Shown here: positions 54,249-64,000 of the stretch, one piece after another | Layout: each line of letters opens with the position of its first letter | Numbering within the stretch: the first letter of the stretch is position 1 | Assembly: GCA_902805845.1 (NCBI GenBank) | Contig: CADCUI010000008.1 | Location: forward strand, 1-64,000 | Length of the DNA stretch: 64,000 nucleotides | Reading direction: 5' to 3' | DNA from: an uncultured Nocardioidaceae bacterium | GTDB taxonomy: Bacteria > Actinomycetota > Actinomycetes > Propionibacteriales > Nocardioidaceae | The notes under the pieces: model-generated | What the model was told of the DNA's origin: nothing | What the model saw: only the letters and a program-made list of their open reading frames with translations | Database searches by the model: none | Program-made: the position numbers and the translations under genes

Positions 54249-54557
54249 TCAGGTCTTCGGCAGCTCCAGGTCGGCCTGCGCGAGCTCCTCGACGTTGACG
54301 TCCTTGAACGTGAGCACCTTGACGTTCTTGGCGAACCGCGCGGGTCGGTACATGTCCCACACCCAGGCGTCCGTCATGGAGACCTCGAAGAACACCTCGC
54401 CGGTCTCCGTCCGCGCCTTCACGTCCACCTGGTTGCACAGGTAGAACCGCCGGTCGGTCTCCACGACGTACTTGAAGATCCCGACCACGTCGCGGTACTC
54501 GCGGTAGAGCTGGAGCTCCATCTCCGCCTCGTACTTCTCGAGGTCCTCCGCGCTCAT
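54249..54557 (-). CDS. DUF2469 protein
   Basis: 102 aa, MSAEDLEKYEAEMELQLYREYRDV; strongly conserved in actinobacteria between rnhB and yraN. Function not established. Start overlaps the rnhB stop (ATGA). Confidence 0.93.
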   Translation of the reverse strand: MSAEDLEKYEAEMELQLYREYRDVVGIFKYVVETDRRFYLCNQVDVKARTETGEVFFEVSMTDAWVWDMYRPARFAKNVKVLTFKDVNVEELAQADLELPKT

Positions 54558-55246
54558 GAGCTCGCCCCCTCCAGCAGCTGGTCGATCTGTGGGTCGCGGT
54601 CCTCGACCCGGCGCACGTTGACGAAGCGCCGGCGATGGATGACACAGGGACCGTGCTGCTCCAGCGCCTCGGTGTGGGCGGCGGTGACGTAGCCCTTGTG
54701 CGTCTCGAAGTCGTAGACCGGGTAGACCCGGTGCAGCTCCCGCATCAACGCGTCCCGCCTGACCTTGGCCAGCACGGAGGCGGCGGCGATGCAGGCGGCG
54801 ACCCGGTCGCCCTTCCAGACCGCCAGCCCCGGCACCCCGAGCCCGTCGACGGGGAAGCCGTCGGTGAGGACGTACGCCGGGCGGGTCTCCAACCGGGCCA
54901 GTGCTCGCCGGAGCGCCTCCACGTTCGCCACGTGCATGCCGAGCCGGTCGCACTCCTGCGGCCCGATGACCACCACCGACCAGGCCACCGCGCGCTTGAG
55001 GACCTCGTCGTAGCAGCGCTCCCGGGCGCGCTCGGTCAGCAGCTTGCTGTCGGCGAGCCCGGGCACGACACCGCGGTCGCCGGACGGCAGCACCACCGCG
55101 GCCGCGACCAGAGGCCCGGCACAGGCCCCGCGACCGGCCTCGTCGACACCGGCGATGGGGTCGAGCCCGTGGCGACGCAGCGCGCGCTCGTAGCCGTACA
55201 GCCCGGCGTCGCGCCGGACCGTCAACCCACGCGGCAGCCGGGTCAC
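54554..55246 (-). CDS. rnhB: Ribonuclease HII
   Basis: 230 aa from GTG 55246, which overlaps the lepB stop. AGVDEAGRGACAGPLVAAAV carries the first catalytic Asp-Glu, LADSKLLTERARE the motif around the substrate loop, and AASVLAKVRRDALM the later catalytic Asp region. Removes ribonucleotides from DNA. Confidence 0.95.
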   Translation of the reverse strand: MTRLPRGLTVRRDAGLYGYERALRRHGLDPIAGVDEAGRGACAGPLVAAAVVLPSGDRGVVPGLADSKLLTERARERCYDEVLKRAVAWSVVVIGPQECDRLGMHVANVEALRRALARLETRPAYVLTDGFPVDGLGVPGLAVWKGDRVAACIAAASVLAKVRRDALMRELHRVYPVYDFETHKGYVTAAHTEALEQHGPCVIHRRRFVNVRRVEDRDPQIDQLLEGASS

Positions 55247-55938
55247 TCCGGCACCTCGTCGAAGGTCGTCGGTTTGGAGAGCAGCTTGGCGTGCCCCCAC
55301 GGCCAGATCACCGAGAACACCTTGCCGACCACCGCCTCCTCAGGCACGAAGCCGCCGCCTGGGTCTCCGAGGTGGACCCGGCTGTCGGCGGACTGGGGGC
55401 GGTTGTCACCCATCACCCAGAGATACCCGTCCGGAACCTTCTGCTTGAAGGTGATCAACGAGGGACGCTGCCCCGCCGCGAGGTAGCTGCGCTCCTGCAG
55501 GGCGGTGCCGTTGACGGTGACGCGCCCGCGCTTGTCGCAGCAGGCGACGGTGTCACCGCCGACGCCGATGACCCGCTTCACCAGGTGGCCACCGGTCGGG
55601 AAGAGGCCGATCAGCTCCAGTCCCTGCGACACCATGTTGTCCGCCTCCGGCGTCGCGCCGTCCAGCCAGCCACCGGGGTCGGCGAACACGACCACGTCCC
55701 CGCGCTCCGGCGACCCGCCGCCCCAGTAGGAGATCTTCTGCACCAGGATCCGGTCGTTGAAGACGAGCGTGTCGTCCATCGAGCCCGACGGGATGTAGAA
55801 CGCCTGCAGCAGCAGCGCCTTGATCGCCACGGCGAGCGCCAGGGCGAGCCCGAGCAACAAGACGAGCTCCAGCCAGAACGGCAGGTGCCGTGGCGCGCGG
55901 TCCGGTGAGCGCTCCGGACGCGTCTCGGCCTCGGTCAC
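55243..55938 (-). CDS. lepB: Signal peptidase I
   Basis: 231 aa. One N-terminal membrane helix (WLELVLLLGLALALAVAIKALL), catalytic Ser in YIPSGSMDDTL, catalytic Lys in GGHLVKRVIGVGGDTV, and box E GDNRPQSADSR. The GTG is placed by TAGGGT 6 nt upstream (leaderless). Cleaves signal peptides at the outer face of the membrane. Two Cys in VACCDKRG are unusual. Confidence 0.95.
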   Translation of the reverse strand: MTEAETRPERSPDRAPRHLPFWLELVLLLGLALALAVAIKALLLQAFYIPSGSMDDTLVFNDRILVQKISYWGGGSPERGDVVVFADPGGWLDGATPEADNMVSQGLELIGLFPTGGHLVKRVIGVGGDTVACCDKRGRVTVNGTALQERSYLAAGQRPSLITFKQKVPDGYLWVMGDNRPQSADSRVHLGDPGGGFVPEEAVVGKVFSVIWPWGHAKLLSKPTTFDEVPE

Positions 55939-55979
55939 GCAGCGACCCTAACGGTCCGACGGGCGGGCGAAGCGCTGCT

Positions 55980-56336
55980 TCAGCGCGTGGTCTCGCGCTT
56001 CTCCTTGATCTTGGCGGCCTTGCCGCGCAGGTTGCGCAGGTAGTAGAGCTTCGCCCGGCGCACGTCACCGCGGGTCACGACCTCGACCCTGTCGATGATC
56101 GGGGTGTGCAGCGGGAACGTCCGCTCGACGCCCACTCCGAAGGAGACCTTGCGCACCGTGAAGGTCCGGCCGACGCCGGAGCCCTGGATCCGGATGCAGA
56201 CGCCTTGGAAGACCTGCACCCGGGAGCGGTTGCCCTCGACCACCTTGACGTGGACCTTGAGGTTGTCGCCGGGCCGGAACGCCGGCAGGTCGTCGCGCTT
56301 GGCGGACTCGGCGAGCATGTCGATGACGTTTGTCAC
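55980..56336 (-). CDS. rplS: 50S ribosomal protein L19
   Basis: 118 aa from GTG 56336 with GAGGAG 5 nt upstream. [26 protein letters not shown] and the end [17 protein letters not shown] are diagnostic. The track start at 56528 is a shadow extension. The 248 nt between the trmD stop and this gene may hold an internal promoter. Confidence 0.97.
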   Translation of the reverse strand: MTNVIDMLAESAKRDDLPAFRPGDNLKVHVKVVEGNRSRVQVFQGVCIRIQGSGVGRTFTVRKVSFGVGVERTFPLHTPIIDRVEVVTRGDVRRAKLYYLRNLRGKAAKIKEKRETTR

Positions 56337-56584
56337 GGGATCTCCTCGTCGGCGCCACAGGTCGCCCACAGACTTCGCGGGTGGGTGATGCGCTGGATGC
56401 ACGCTGCCCGTGCGACCCTCTCGCGGCCGGCCCCCTGTGGCAGGTGGCCGCCGACCTCCGGCACCCCTGGTGCTACCCGGGGCGCGGGACGGTCGCCGAG
56501 GCGACGGAACGACCTCCGATTGTGGCACACGCGACGAACGCCCACGAAATCGCGGGCCTCACCGTTGCGGCGTCATCGGCGGCG

Positions 56585-57763
56585 TCATCGGCGGCGTTTG
56601 CGCAGGTGGCAGATCACGGGGTCCGGCTGCTCGGCGTCGGCGCGGAAACCCGCCCGCCGGTACATCCGCAGGTTCCTGTCGCTGCGGGCCCCCGTGACCA
56701 GGTGGAGCCAGCGGGCCTCCCGCGGCGCGGCCTCCTGGATGCGCTCCAGGAGCCAGCGACCCAGCCCGCGCCCCTGCAGGTCGGGGGCCACCATGACCCG
56801 ACCGATGAACCACTCGGGCTCTTCCGACGTGCCCTGCAGCCGGGCCCGGACGCTGCCCACCAGCCTGCCGTGCGAGCGCAGCACGAACGTGGTCCACTCC
56901 CGGAGGTCGGCGAGCACCTGGTCGAGGTCCTCGTGGAGCGCGGGGACGCCCAGCACGTCGTTGGCGACCGCCTCCTGCACCCAGCAGGCCCGCTGCAGGG
57001 TCAGCAGCTCCCCCGCGTCGGCGGGCGTCGCCAGCCGCCGCTCGGCGTCGGCGAGGTGGCCGGCGGCCACCAGCCGGCTGGCGTGCAGCAGGTCGGGACG
57101 CCGCTCCGCCGTACGCCGTAGCGACTGCTCGTGCCGCCACGACGCGACCCGGGCGTGGTCGCCCGAGAACAGGACCTCCGGCACCTCGAGCCCCCGCCAG
57201 CCGGGCGGTCGGGTGTACACCGGGTACTCGAGGAGGCCGTCGGTGTGCGACTCCTCCGCCAAGGACTCGGCGTTGCCCAAGAAGCCCGGCAGCAGCCGCA
57301 TGACCGCCTCGAGGATCACCAGCGCCGCCGCCTCCCCGCCGTTGAGGACGTAGTCGCCGACGGACATCTCGCGCACCCGCATCCGGGTGGCGGCGTGGTC
57401 GACCACGCGCTGGTCGATCCCCTCGTAGCGACCGCAGGCCACCACCAGGTGCTCCTCGGCGGCGAGCTCGGCCGCCGTCGCCTGGGTGAACGGCACGCCG
57501 CTCGGGCTGGGGACGACGAGCAGCGGGTCGGCGCCCTCGGCGACCAGCGCGTCCAGGGCCTCGCCCCACGGCTCGGGCCGCATCACCATCCCCGCACCGC
57601 CGCCGTACGGCGTGTCGTCGACCGTGCGGTGCCGGTCGTGGGTCCAGTCCCGTAGGTCGTGGACGCGGAGGTCGATCAGCCCGGATCGCAGTGCCTTGCC
57701 GGGCAGGGAGAGCCGTAGCGGCGCGAGGTAGTCGGGGAAGATCGAGACGACGTCGACGCGCAC
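56585..57763 (-). CDS. trmD: tRNA (guanine-37-N1)-methyltransferase fused to a GNAT domain
   Basis: 392 aa, GTG start with AGGAGG 8 nt upstream. Residues 1-235 are a full Trm[44 protein letters not shown] (SAM knot), and [12 protein letters not shown]. Residues about 245-392 form a GNAT acetyltransferase with [20 protein letters not shown] and [12 protein letters not shown]. Usual TrmD is about 240-270 aa. No stop or frame break is seen between the parts, so the fusion looks real. TrmD makes m1G37 to prevent frameshifting. Confidence 0.95.
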   Translation of the reverse strand: MRVDVVSIFPDYLAPLRLSLPGKALRSGLIDLRVHDLRDWTHDRHRTVDDTPYGGGAGMVMRPEPWGEALDALVAEGADPLLVVPSPSGVPFTQATAAELAAEEHLVVACGRYEGIDQRVVDHAATRMRVREMSVGDYVLNGGEAAALVILEAVMRLLPGFLGNAESLAEESHTDGLLEYPVYTRPPGWRGLEVPEVLFSGDHARVASWRHEQSLRRTAERRPDLLHASRLVAAGHLADAERRLATPADAGELLTLQRACWVQEAVANDVLGVPALHEDLDQVLADLREWTTFVLRSHGRLVGSVRARLQGTSEEPEWFIGRVMVAPDLQGRGLGRWLLERIQEAAPREARWLHLVTGARSDRNLRMYRRAGFRADAEQPDPVICHLRKRRR

Positions 57764-57766
57764 GCC

Positions 57767-58351
57767 TCAGTCCTCCTGCCGGTCCTCGGGAAGCGGCTCG
57801 AGGAGCCCGGGACGGTCGGCGACGACCAGGCGTCCGCCCGCGAGGTCCACCTCGGGCACGAGGGCGTTGACGAACGGCACCAGGGCGTCCTTCCGCCCCG
57901 CCCGCTGGACCACGAGCAGGTCCTGGGCTCCCGAGTGCAGGACGTCCACGACGATCCCGGCGGGCTGTCCCTCGGTGGTCACCACGGCAAGTCCTCGGAG
58001 CTGGTGGTCGTAGAACTCCTCGGCGTCCTCCGGCGTCTCGTCGGGGACGACGGGCACGTGCAGCACCAGCCCGCGCGCCGTCTCAGCCGCGTCACGGCCG
58101 GTGACCTCACGGAAGCTGACCAGGAGCCGGTCCTGGTGCCAGCGGGTCGCCTCGACGGTCAGGGCGTCGTACGGCGGGGGCGGCCCGTCCCCTGGCCGAC
58201 GCACGCGCAGGACCGCCCCGGCGGCGAACCGGCGCTCCGGCTCGTCGGTCCGCGGCTCGACGCTCACCTCGCCGCGGACGCCGTGGGGACGCCCGACGCG
58301 TCCGACCACGACCTCGTCAGGCTGCGGGTCCACGCTCGTCGCCCGACTCAC
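57767..58351 (-). CDS. rimM: 16S rRNA processing protein RimM
   Basis: 194 aa with VVVGRVGRPHGVRGEVSVEPRTD at the N-terminus and the PRC-barrel part (EEFYDHQLRGLAVVTTEG, ALVPFVNALVPEVD). It assists 30S head maturation with S19. Three nt before trmD. Confidence 0.95.
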   Translation of the reverse strand: MSRATSVDPQPDEVVVGRVGRPHGVRGEVSVEPRTDEPERRFAAGAVLRVRRPGDGPPPPYDALTVEATRWHQDRLLVSFREVTGRDAAETARGLVLHVPVVPDETPEDAEEFYDHQLRGLAVVTTEGQPAGIVVDVLHSGAQDLLVVQRAGRKDALVPFVNALVPEVDLAGGRLVVADRPGLLEPLPEDRQED

Positions 58352-58365
58352 GGACCAGGCACGGC

Positions 58366-58608
58366 TCAGCGCCGACGGTCCACGTCCACGAAGTCCACCC
58401 GGGCGCCGCCGCGGCCGCCGAGCGCACCGATGACGGTGCGCAGGGCGGTCGCGGTCCGGCCGTTGCGGCCGATGACCTTCCCCAGGTCGTCGGGGTTCAC
58501 GCGGACCTCGAGGATGGGGCCACGGCGCAGCTGCTTCTCCCGGACGACGACGTCATCGGGGTGCTTGACGATGCCTCGGACGAGGTGCTCGAGAGCCTCG
58601 GCGAGCAC
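58366..58608 (-). CDS. KH-domain RNA-binding protein
   Basis: 80 aa, LAEALEHLVRGIVKHPDDV, then KH GxxG loop LGKVIGRNGRTATALRTVI. This YlqC/KhpA-type protein sits between rpsP and rimM in the conserved order. GTG start 5 nt after the rpsP stop. Confidence 0.93.
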   Translation of the reverse strand: MLAEALEHLVRGIVKHPDDVVVREKQLRRGPILEVRVNPDDLGKVIGRNGRTATALRTVIGALGGRGGARVDFVDVDRRR

Positions 58609-58613
58609 CGTGG

Positions 58614-59132
58614 TCAGGCCTCGGTGCTCTCAGCCGGCTGCGCCGTGCCGTCGGCCGGGATCTCCGCGGCCTCGGCCGGCGGCGCGGCGCCGGGAGGAGC
58701 CGCCTCGACGGCGGACTCAGGTGCGGCAGGCTCGGCCGCGGCGGCCTTCTTCGCCGGGGCCTTCTTCGTCACGGCCTCTGTGGGCTCGGTGCCGGACTCC
58801 TTGAGGATCTCGTTGAAGATGTCCTGCTTGCTCCGGCCCTGCTCCTTGACCTTCAGCGTGCCCTCGGCGCCGGACTCGCCCTTGAACCGCTGCCAGTCGC
58901 CGGTCACCTTCAGCAGCGCCGCGACGGCCTCGGTCGGCTGGGCGCCCACACCGAGCCAGTACTGCGCCCGCTCGGAGCGCACCTCGATCAGCGAGGGCTC
59001 CTCCTTGGGGTGGTACTTGCCGATCTCCTCGATGACGCGGCCGTCCCGACGGGTGCGGGCGTCGGCGACGACGATGCGGTAGTACGGCGCACGGATCTTG
59101 CCCATGCGCTTGAGACGGATCTTGACGGCCAC
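58614..59132 (-). CDS. rpsP: 30S ribosomal protein S16 with Ala/Pro/Glu tail
   Basis: 172 aa from GTG 59132 ([24 protein letters not shown]), with AAGGAG 11 nt upstream; the longer track start is a shadow. The S16 body ends near residue 85. The tail includes [19 protein letters not shown], common in actinobacterial S16. First gene of rpsP-KH-rimM-trmD. Confidence 0.96.
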   Translation of the reverse strand: MAVKIRLKRMGKIRAPYYRIVVADARTRRDGRVIEEIGKYHPKEEPSLIEVRSERAQYWLGVGAQPTEAVAALLKVTGDWQRFKGESGAEGTLKVKEQGRSKQDIFNEILKESGTEPTEAVTKKAPAKKAAAAEPAAPESAVEAAPPGAAPPAEAAEIPADGTAQPAESTEA

Positions 59133-59260
59133 GAGTGTGGTGTCTCCTTGGGATGTCGGATCGGGTGAGCATCCCTGCACCGGGTGGGGTCCGGCCGGGC
59201 GGCTCGAGGTGCCTGCTCGTCGCGGCTGAGAGGGGCCGGTCGTGCGAGGCTCAGCGAGTC

Positions 59261-59291
59261 ATTGTGCCAGACCGAGCACCCGCGGCTCCAA
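59261..59291 (-). promoter_or_regulatory. Possible promoter of the rpsP operon
   Basis: On the minus strand TTGGAG (59286-59291) and CACAAT (59261-59266) in an extended TGGCACAAT context, spaced 19 nt. About 130 nt upstream of the rpsP start. Spacing is longer than ideal. Confidence 0.35.
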
Positions 59292-59303
59292 TCGGCCGTG
59301 GCC

Positions 59304-60386
59304 TCAGGCCACCACCCGCCCGCGGAGGACGATGCGCCGCGGGCTGCGGAGGATGGCGAGGTCGGCCAGCGGGTCGGCGTCGTAGACGACGAAGTCGGCC
59401 TCGGCGCCCTCGGCGAGCGTGCCGCTGAGCCCCAGCCACTCCCGGGCCCGCCACGAGGCGGCCCCCAGAGCCTCCTCGGGCCGGAGTCCGTAGGTGGTCA
59501 GCTCGATGACCTCGTCGGCGAGCAGACCGTGAGGCAGCACGCCTCCGGCATCGGTGCCGGCGTAGATGGGCACGCCGGCCTCGTGCGCCGCCCCGATCGT
59601 CTCGCGGCGCCGTCTCCACAGGTCGAGCATGTGCTCGGCGTACGCCGGGAACCTGTCGGCGCCCGAGGCGGCGTACTTCGGGAAGTTGTCGAGCTGGACG
59701 ACCGTGGGCACCAGCGCCGTGCCGCGGGCGGCCATGGCCTCGACCAGCGGCAGCGACAGCCCCGTCCCGTGCTCGAGGCAGTCGATGCCGGCGTGGATGA
59801 GGTCGGGAAGGGCGGCCTCGCCGAAGACGTGCGCCGTGACCCGAGCGCCGTGCTCGTGCGCCGTCCTGATCGCGGCCCGGACCGCCTCCGGGGGCCACGA
59901 CGGGGTCAGGTCGCCCGCCTCCCGCTCGATCCAGTCGCCCACGAGCTTCACCCAGCCGTCCCCTCGTCGTGCCTCCTGCGCGACGTGGTCCGCCAGCTGC
60001 TCGGGCTCGATCTCGTGGGCGTAGTTGCGGATGTAGCGACGGCTGCGGGCCAGGTGGCGGCCGGCCCGGATCAGCCTCGGCAGGTCGTCGCGGTCGTGGA
60101 TCCAGCGGGTGTCCGCTGCGGACCCGGCGTCGCGGATGAGGAGGGTCCCGGCGTCCCGGTCGGTCAGCGCCTGCTGCTCCTGCACGTCGGGCGGCACGGC
60201 GCCTCCGGCGTCCAGGCCGATGTGGCAGTGGGCGTCGACGAGGCCGGGGACGACCCACCCCTCGGCCACCAGGTCGGCGCCGGGCTGCGCCTCGTAGGTG
60301 ACCCGGCCGTCGACGACGTACAGGTCACGCGGCTCACCGTCCGGCAGTACCGGCCCGCGGACCCGCAGCACCGGGGTCACGTCCAC
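59304..60386 (-). CDS. Metal-dependent amidohydrolase (imidazolonepropionase-like)
   Basis: 360 aa from GTG 60386, placed by TAGGTT 7 nt upstream (leaderless). DAHCHIGLD carries the first metal His pair, TAHVFGEAALPDLIHAG and CLEHGTGLS further ligands, and GTDAGG the catalytic Asp. It belongs to the prolidase/imidazolonepropionase-like branch of cyclic amidohydrolases; substrate unknown. The Arg/Thr-rich extension in the track is not coding. Confidence 0.87.
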   Translation of the reverse strand: MDVTPVLRVRGPVLPDGEPRDLYVVDGRVTYEAQPGADLVAEGWVVPGLVDAHCHIGLDAGGAVPPDVQEQQALTDRDAGTLLIRDAGSAADTRWIHDRDDLPRLIRAGRHLARSRRYIRNYAHEIEPEQLADHVAQEARRGDGWVKLVGDWIEREAGDLTPSWPPEAVRAAIRTAHEHGARVTAHVFGEAALPDLIHAGIDCLEHGTGLSLPLVEAMAARGTALVPTVVQLDNFPKYAASGADRFPAYAEHMLDLWRRRRETIGAAHEAGVPIYAGTDAGGVLPHGLLADEVIELTTYGLRPEEALGAASWRAREWLGLSGTLAEGAEADFVVYDADPLADLAILRSPRRIVLRGRVVA

Positions 60387-60408
60387 GCGCCGCAACCTAC
60401 CCCTGCCG

Positions 60409-60534
60409 GCCGAGTCGGCGCTTGTGCACGGCCAGGTGCGCGAGCTGGGCGTGCACCAGCGTCGACTGGGCCGGGTTCGCGCGTGCACAAGCGCCAACTG
60501 GGCGGGGTTCGCGCGTGCACAAGCGCCGACTCGG

Positions 60535-60535
<1 letters not shown>
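60409..60535. repeat. Intergenic repeat element between ffh and amidohydrolase
   Basis: 22-bp perfect inverted ends (60409-60430 and 60514-60535, core GAGTCGGCGCTTGTGCAC) enclose imperfect 32-33 bp direct repeats with GCGTGCACAAGCGCC. The right end overlaps the first base of the ffh stop codon on this strand. Distinct in sequence from the family at 6466/6935/37370/49766. Confidence 0.85.
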
Positions 60536-62169
<1,634 letters not shown>

Positions 62170-62269
62170 AGCTAATCGGTCCTCGGGGGTCGTCCGGCGG
62201 GCGGGCACACGGTCACGCGGGCGTCACGCGGTGTGAGGCCTCCAGGGTAGCCGCGCAGGGCGAAACGGC

Positions 62270-64000
62270 TCACCGTGGCCGGTCCTCGTCGAGAACGCCC
62301 TCCAGTGCCGTGCGTACGGCGTGCGCGGCCGTGGCCGCCCGCTCGTCGGTCAGGGGACCGGCGCCCGGCTCCTGGACGTAGAAGACGTCGAGGGCCTGGG
62401 GGCCGTAGGTGCTCAGGTGGGCCGACCGCACCGCCACGTCGAGTCCCGCGAGCGCGCGGGCGGCCAGGTAGACCACCCCGAGCCGGTCCTCGGTGCGCAC
62501 CTCCAGCACCGTGGCCTCCCGGCTGGCGTCATGGCGCACGATCACCGTGGGTGGCAGGCCGCGGGGCCTGGCCCGGATCCGCGCGCCCGGGTCGACGGCC
62601 CGCGTCACGACCGCCTGCAGGCGCTGGCACACCAGGGCCGTGTCGACGTCGCGGGCGTCCACGCGCCACCGCGACACGCCCAGCCCGCCGACCGTCCAGG
62701 CGCGGGCCGAGCGCACCGACATCCGCAGCAGGCTCAGTGCACCTGCGATGTCGGCCATCAGCCCGACCCGGTCCGCGGCTGCGACGTCCAGCCGCGTCCC
62801 GTCCTCCTCGGGTGCGAACTCGACCCGCAGGTGGGCCGGGTCCCGGGTCCCCGCGTCGCCCGCCGCTCCGGGAACAGCGACGTCGGCACCGTCCGCGAGC
62901 CTGAAGTCCGGCGGCAGGGTGGCCGCCTCCTCCCCGTCGTGGGAGCTGCCCGGCGTCGGGCCGCGAGCCGGGAAGGCAGCGGGGACGGCAGGTCCCGGCG
63001 TGGCCGCCAGCACCGAGCGGACCCGACGGGCGAGGTCGGTGACCAGCGTCGCCCGCCACGCGGTCCACGCCTGCGGCCCGGTGGCGCGGGCGTCGGCCTC
63101 GGTCAGGGCCTCGAGCAGGTCGAGCGTCGTCACGTCGTGGACCGCCCCCGCGACGGCCTCCACGGTGGCGGGGTCGTCGAGGTCCCTCGTGGTGGCGGTC
63201 TCGGAGAGGAGGAGGTGGCGTCGTACCAACCTCGCCACCGTGCGCTGGTCGTCGGCGTCGAAGCCCATGCGGGCGGCGACCGCCGCGGCGACCGGCTCAC
63301 CCGCCTGCGAGTGGTCGGCGTGACCGCCCTTGCCGATGTCGTGCAGCAGGGCCGCCACCAGCAGCAGGTCCGGCCGCGTCACCCGGCGGATGAGGCCGGC
63401 CGCCTCGATGCAGGTCTCGACGACGTGCCGGTCGACGGTGAAGCGGTGCACCGGCGAGGCGTGCGGCAGCAGCCAGATCCGCCGCCACTCCGGCAGGACG
63501 AGCTCCACCGCGCCGGTCTCGTCGAGGGTCTCCCACACCGCCAGCAATCCCTGCCCGGCGGCGAGCAGCCGGACGAGCAGGTCCCGCGCCTCCGTCGGCC
63601 AGGGCGTCGGCAGCGGCCCCGCGGTGCGCGCGAGCCGTGCGGCCGTCGCGGGGGCGAGCCTCCCTCCCTCCCGGGCCGCGGCGTCCGCCACCCGCAGCAG
63701 GAGCACCGGGTCCCGGGCCGGGTCGGCGCCCCGGTCGAGGACCACCTCGCCGCCCGAGAGCGCCACGCCGGGAGCCAGCGGGACGAGGTCGGGCACCCGC
63801 CCCCGGGTGCCCGACGGCGGCGCGGTGAGGACGTTGTCCACGCGGCTCCAGGTGAGCCGCGACAGATGGGCGGTACGCCGGCCGAGCTGTCGCAGCCGTC
63901 GCTGTGCGCCCTGGTCGTCGGGGAGGCCCAGCCGCTCGGCCAGCGGCCCCCACAGCTCGGGGGTCACGCGGTCGCTGCCCCGGCCGGCGCAGGTCTGCAG
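62270..64000 (-). CDS. glnD: [Protein-PII] uridylyltransferase GlnD, C-terminal part (partial)
   Basis: The reading frame stays open to the right edge (LQTCAGRGSDRVTPELWG continues past the Met used in the track), so the gene begins outside the window and its N-terminal nucleotidyltransferase domain is missing here. Visible are the HD domain (LLVAALLHDIGKGGHADHSQ, about 210 residues into the shown part) and two C-terminal ACT domains (VEFAPEEDGTRLDVAAADRVGLMADIAG and EATVLEVRTEDRLGVVY). It modifies and demodifies the PII nitrogen sensor. Confidence 0.95.
   Translation of the reverse strand: MQTCAGRGSDRVTPELWGPLAERLGLPDDQGAQRRLRQLGRRTAHLSRLTWSRVDNVLTAPPSGTRGRVPDLVPLAPGVALSGGEVVLDRGADPARDPVLLLRVADAAAREGGRLAPATAARLARTAGPLPTPWPTEARDLLVRLLAAGQGLLAVWETLDETGAVELVLPEWRRIWLLPHASPVHRFTVDRHVVETCIEAAGLIRRVTRPDLLLVAALLHDIGKGGHADHSQAGEPVAAAVAARMGFDADDQRTVARLVRRHLLLSETATTRDLDDPATVEAVAGAVHDVTTLDLLEALTEADARATGPQAWTAWRATLVTDLARRVRSVLAATPGPAVPAAFPARGPTPGSSHDGEEAATLPPDFRLADGADVAVPGAAGDAGTRDPAHLRVEFAPEEDGTRLDVAAADRVGLMADIAGALSLLRMSVRSARAWTVGGLGVSRWRVDARDVDTALVCQRLQAVVTRAVDPGARIRARPRGLPPTVIVRHDASREATVLEVRTEDRLGVVYLAARALAGLDVAVRSAHLSTYGPQALDVFYVQEPGAGPLTDERAATAAHAVRTALEGVLDEDRPR

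Overview
The window is chromosomal DNA of a high-GC Gram-positive bacterium, most likely an actinobacterium of the Nocardioidaceae type. This is inferred from the gene order rimP-nusA-ylxR-infB, ispG-rseP-dxr-cdsA-frr-pyrH-tsf-rpsB and ffh-rpsP-KH-rimM-trmD-rplS-lepB-rnhB, the heavy use of GTG starts, and protein features such as DUF2469 and Ala/Pro-rich tails on ribosomal proteins. No rRNA, tRNA, insertion sequence, phage gene or CRISPR array was recognised.

Layout. 1-2.6 kb: minus-strand translation/transcription operon rimP-nusA-ylxR-infB (infB runs off the left edge). 2.75-11.9 kb: a lipoprotein plus ferritin-like pair, a HAD hydrolase, proS, a DoxX-like protein, a two-domain GNAT, and the isoprenoid/site-2 protease operon dxr-rseP-ispG. 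11.9-16.2 kb: first half of a putrescine/polyamine module (saccharopine-dehydrogenase-like protein, aminobutyraldehyde-type dehydrogenase, putrescine-type aminotransferase). 16.2-31 kb: an accessory catabolic island built as two divergent operons. The minus arm is M20 amidohydrolase, two choline-kinase-like phosphotransferases, a HisN/IMPase-like phosphatase, an aldehyde dehydrogenase, an MFS carrier and a beta-hydroxyacid dehydrogenase. The plus arm is a two-subunit N,N-dimethylformamidase-like amidohydrolase followed by a small membrane protein and a sodium:solute symporter. 31-37.4 kb: second half of the polyamine module (potD-potA-potB-potC type ABC importer divergent from an Lrp/AsnC regulator and a PuuB-like oxidase). 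37.4-43 kb: propionyl-CoA synthetase-like ligase, M1 metallopeptidase lipoprotein, RIO kinase, LOG-like protein. 43-64 kb: a long minus-strand housekeeping stretch (rlmN, cdsA, frr, pyrH, tsf, rpsB; xerC, dprA, comM, yraN, DUF2469, rnhB, lepB, rplS, trmD-GNAT, rimM, KH protein, rpsP, amidohydrolase, ffh, glnD), interrupted by one plus-strand M23 peptidase gene. glnD runs off the right edge.

How parts work together. The two polyamine halves, separated by the island, share a near-identical 19-bp element placed the same way over the -35 box of the aminotransferase promoter and of the transporter promoter. This suggests a single Lrp-family regulon for polyamine import and oxidation. The island looks like a self-contained import and degradation pathway for an unidentified N-substituted amide. 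Its substrate cannot be read from the sequence and it is the best candidate here for an undescribed system.

Non-coding structure is rich. A dispersed palindromic repeat (core GACCCGCCCTTCATGCAGG and a related 22-bp unit) occurs at four gene junctions, one of them a perfect 52-bp palindrome. A second, unrelated repeat lies between ffh and an amidohydrolase gene. At least ten genes have a TANNNT-like -10 box 6-7 nt before the start codon, pointing to widespread leaderless transcription; these boxes were used to choose starts.
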